The notes beneath the pieces are model-generated. The model worked only from the letters and a program-made list of their open reading frames with translations. It made no database searches and was not told the origin of the DNA. 64,000 bases of DNA from Nitrospirota bacterium (GTDB taxonomy: Bacteria > Nitrospirota > Thermodesulfovibrionia > Thermodesulfovibrionales > UBA1546), in contig JACPZK010000031.1 in assembly GCA_016195565.1 (NCBI GenBank), positions 62,001 to 126,000 on the forward strand. Reading direction: 5' to 3'. Made by a program: the position numbers and the translations under genes. Positions 61,877 to 64,000 of the stretch are shown piece after piece (the stretch's first letter is position 1; every line of letters begins with the position of its first letter).

Positions 61877-62614
61877 ATGAAGGTTATAGGGGTAATACCA
61901 TGTAGATATAAATCTTCCAGATTTCCCGGGAAGCCGGTTGCGTTGATTTGCGGAAAACCGATGGTATGGCATGTCTGGAATCAGGCAAGAAAGACGGAAA
62001 ATATAGACAGGCTAATAGTTGCTACAGATGACAATAAGATTTATGACGTTTGTCATCAGTATGGTATCGAGTCCACAATGACCTCAGAGAATCACAAGAC
62101 AGGGACTGACAGGGTGGCAGAAGTTGCCGGCAGGATTGACGGCGATGTCTTTGTTAATATTCAGGGTGATGAACCTCTGATTGACCCGTACGGCATAGAC
62201 AGGGTTATTTCAGAAATAGTGAAGAATGACAGAGAAGATATCGTAAATGCATTTTCAGCAATCACGGATATGGGAGATATTGTGAACGGGAATGTTGTCA
62301 AGGTTATTACCTCCATAGATGACTATGCGCTGGCTTATAGCCGGTCTCCTATTCCGTATCCAAAAGAATCTAACCCCAAATATAAAAGGCAGATTGGATT
62401 ATATGCGATAAAAAGAGATGTGATTTTAAAGTTTTCATCTCTAAGCAGGGGATACCTTGAGTTATCTGAAGGCGTGGAAATGTTTAGATATTTAGAGAAC
62501 GGGTATAAAATTAAGATGGTAGAAATCTCTGATAACGGTTCAATCCCGGTGGATGTTGCCGATGATATTTTGCGTGTGGAATCGGTGCTGAAGAAGCGGG
62601 AGGGTGCAAAATGA
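61877..62614 (+). CDS. kdsB: CMP-Kdo synthetase-family cytidylyltransferase (KdsB-like)
   Basis: This 245-residue protein has VIGVIPCRYKSSRFPGKPVA, TSENHKTGTDRVAEVAGRI and VNIQGDEPLIDPYGID, all KdsB signatures. It activates Kdo or a relative (Ko, Kdo8N) with CTP. The locus already has three NeuA-like domains, so this copy may serve a Kdo-type side sugar rather than lipid A core; that is inference. AAGGAGGAG precedes the ATG. Confidence 0.93.
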   Translation: MKVIGVIPCRYKSSRFPGKPVALICGKPMVWHVWNQARKTENIDRLIVATDDNKIYDVCHQYGIESTMTSENHKTGTDRVAEVAGRIDGDVFVNIQGDEPLIDPYGIDRVISEIVKNDREDIVNAFSAITDMGDIVNGNVVKVITSIDDYALAYSRSPIPYPKESNPKYKRQIGLYAIKRDVILKFSSLSRGYLELSEGVEMFRYLENGYKIKMVEISDNGSIPVDVADDILRVESVLKKREGAK

Positions 62615-63225
62615 GCTCTAAATATAAGCTTGTGTTGTTCGATCTGGATGGAGTAATAATTAACTCAAAGAGGAATATGGAATTAAGCTGGTTTGCCGTG
62701 CAGACCGTATTTGAATTGAATGTGCCGTTTGAGAATTATTTAAAGCTTATAGGCCGTCCTTTCAATGATATCATGGCAGAACTGGATCTGAGCGCTCTGG
62801 CAGACAGGATTAAAAGGGTATATGATGTCTCAAGCTCATGCCGTATTGATTTGATAGATTTTTATGATAACAGCCCTGAGGTTATTAAAAAGATTAAGGA
62901 AAAGGGTCTTAGGATAGGAATAGTAACCTCAAAAGATGAAACCAGAACCCTTGAGATTTTGAAAAAGCTTGACATCCTTTTTGACGTGGTTGAATGTTCT
63001 GACGGCAAAAGCAGAGGCAAACCCAATCCGGACCCGCTTTTCAGGGCAATGCTGAAGTGTCAAAGGGATCCATCTGAAACAGTATACGTAGGAGATATGG
63101 ACGTAGACATGGAATGTGCAAAAAGGGCAGGCATAGATTATATACATGCTGACTGGGGTTATGGTGCTTGCAAATCTGAGGTGATGAGGGCATCAAAACC
63201 TGAGGATATATTAAAGCTGATATAA
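62611..63225 (+). CDS. HAD-superfamily phosphatase (phosphoglycolate-phosphatase-like)
   Basis: This 204-residue protein has LVLFDLDGVIINSK (nucleophile and acid Asp pair), a helical cap, GIVTSKDETRTLEIL, GKPNPDPLF and VGDMDVDMECAKRAG. It belongs to the capped C1 group, unlike the capless KdsC or the GmhB type. It is coupled to kdsB by a 4-nt overlap. It may dephosphorylate a nonulosonate 9-phosphate, Kdo 8-phosphate or heptose phosphate; the choice is open. Confidence 0.88.
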   Translation: MSSKYKLVLFDLDGVIINSKRNMELSWFAVQTVFELNVPFENYLKLIGRPFNDIMAELDLSALADRIKRVYDVSSSCRIDLIDFYDNSPEVIKKIKEKGLRIGIVTSKDETRTLEILKKLDILFDVVECSDGKSRGKPNPDPLFRAMLKCQRDPSETVYVGDMDVDMECAKRAGIDYIHADWGYGACKSEVMRASKPEDILKLI

Positions 63226-64000
63226 TGAAGAAGGCACAGAACAATATTAATGGCGGTAGCGTCATTCTGGTCAATCCCGGTATTTATTTCTACTCTCCCC
63301 TCAAAAATACGGGAATGTTTCCTGCTAATGCAGTTCAGATATTGGGCACCATTCTGCATCAAAATCAATTTGATGTCCATATTGTGGACGGCAGATATTT
63401 AAATGTTGATGATGCTATTCAGCAAGTATTGAATCTGATTAGCGATGATTTGGTTTTTATCGGCTTTTCTGTCATGACTATTCAGGTTAAATGGGCCTAT
63501 CTCGTTTCGTCAGGGATTAAGAAAGCTCGTCCGGATGTAAAAATTGTATGGGGAGGAGTGCATCCTACGCTATTTCCTGAACAGACCGTGTTGGATAATG
63601 CGATTGATGTTTGTGTAGTCAATGAGTGCGCATCTACCATAGTCCAGATTACAAATGCCATGGCAGAAAATACGAACCTTTCAGAGATTACAGGCCTTTG
63701 TTATAAGGAGAGCGGGAGAGCCCATCGCACTCTTCCCAATCAAATCCCGGATGACTTTACAAATATCCCCCATATCGATTTCTCAATAATGAATCACAAA
63801 CTCTACTCGAGAAATAATAACATTGCTATTGACAGCTCGTTCGCCGATGAATATAAAACTGACATTGTTTATCCGTTAAATGCTTCTATCGGCTGTAATT
63901 TCCGGTGCAACTTTTGCATTAATGTGATTTTGGGAAGAAAATACAAAATGCTCCCGGCTGAGGAAATAGTGGAAAGGATACAGTATCTGCAGTCAGAGTA
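63225..64000 (+). CDS. B12-binding-type radical SAM protein 7, 3' end outside window
   Basis: An open frame runs from the ATG at 63225 (TAATG overlap with the HAD gene) through the last base. It encodes SVILVNPGIYFYSPLKNTG, VDGRYLNVDD and KIVWGGVHPTLFPEQ in a B12-binding-like domain, then SIGCNFRCNFCIN with Cys224, Cys228 and Cys231. About 258 residues are visible, roughly half the family length. It is translationally coupled to the HAD phosphatase and is the seventh such gene in the window. Confidence 0.87.
   Translation, partial: MKKAQNNINGGSVILVNPGIYFYSPLKNTGMFPANAVQILGTILHQNQFDVHIVDGRYLNVDDAIQQVLNLISDDLVFIGFSVMTIQVKWAYLVSSGIKKARPDVKIVWGGVHPTLFPEQTVLDNAIDVCVVNECASTIVQITNAMAENTNLSEITGLCYKESGRAHRTLPNQIPDDFTNIPHIDFSIMNHKLYSRNNNIAIDSSFADEYKTDIVYPLNASIGCNFRCNFCINVILGRKYKMLPAEEIVERIQYLQSE

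Noticed and set aside
63250-63261. GGCGGTAGCGTC, 11 of 12 matches to the ops recruitment element of RfaH.
   Set aside because: It lies inside the coding start of the last radical SAM gene (codons NGGSV) and about 50 kb from the NusG-like gene; no leader context. Chance match likely. A partial GGCGGTAGCGG in manC at about 17709 is the conserved GGSGTR codons.
1-64000. CRISPR arrays, tRNA and rRNA genes, intact insertion-sequence transposases.
   Set aside because: None seen on reading the sequence. A dedicated search (tRNAscan, CRISPR finder, IS database) would be decisive.

Overview
The window is one large surface-glycan locus. Nearly every gene lies on the + strand, many overlap by 1-20 nt, and no stretch over about 190 nt lacks a gene. 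Base composition is moderately AT-rich by eye. It carries long-stem intergenic repeats (GTCATTGCGAG and CTGGATTCCC types), in-frame TTGGAGT-type inserts, and dTDP-rhamnose, GDP-mannose and nonulosonate genes. This suggests a Gram-negative-type environmental bacterium, perhaps Nitrospirota or a deltaproteobacterial-like lineage; that placement is inference with low confidence. I found no rRNA, tRNA, CRISPR array or intact transposase.

Layout. (1) 1-5.8 kb: asparagine-synthase-like amidotransferase (cut by the window edge), GT4 glycosyltransferase, methyltransferase, a B12-type radical SAM protein, and a GT2/DUF2304 membrane pair. (2) 5.85-8.45 kb: an accessory island with a DUF4143 ATPase, an epimerase on the - strand, a vestige of a second epimerase 3' end, and repeats. 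(3) 8.4-12.6 kb: rmlA-rmlC-(GIY-YIG)-rmlB-rmlD for dTDP-L-rhamnose, with two copies of an unusual 127-128 nt structured element just upstream of rmlC and rmlD. (4) 12.7-19.1 kb: a winged-helix regulator with a palindromic operator over its start codon, a NusG/RfaH-like antiterminator, ugd, a Wzz-like protein, manB and manC. (5) 19.1-30.5 kb: a nonulosonate (sialic/legionaminic-like) module (synthase, two NeuD-like acetyltransferases, SDRs, aminotransferase, Gfo/Idh/MocA oxidoreductase, CMP transferase) with the HisF2/HisH2/WbuX-type amidotransferase set. (6) 28-37.8 kb: decoration genes (APS kinase-like, sulfotransferase, short pyruvate-kinase-like barrel, phosphoesterase, radical SAM, large GT-B-like protein, FAD oxidoreductase). 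(7) 37.9-48.5 kb: GDP-heptose genes hddC/hddA, a ColD-like PLP dehydratase whose lysine is replaced by His, epimerases, a split transketolase, radical SAM and GT. (8) 48.5-64 kb: three more radical SAM genes (one frameshifted, one cut by the edge), a PglK/MsbA-like flippase, a methyltransferase, acetyltransferase, YhcH, two oxidoreductases, three further CMP-sugar synthetase domains (one fused to a GT2), KdsB and a HAD phosphatase.

How it may work together: sugar-nucleotide pathways (dTDP-Rha, GDP-Man, UDP-GlcA, GDP-heptose-like, several CMP-nonulosonates) feed glycosyltransferases. The products would be modified by methyl, acetyl, amidino and sulfo groups and possibly by radical chemistry, flipped by the ABC exporter and length-controlled by the Wzz-like protein. 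The most unusual features are seven B12-type radical SAM genes scattered through one glycan locus and the paired element whose core is conserved while its complementary arms differ.
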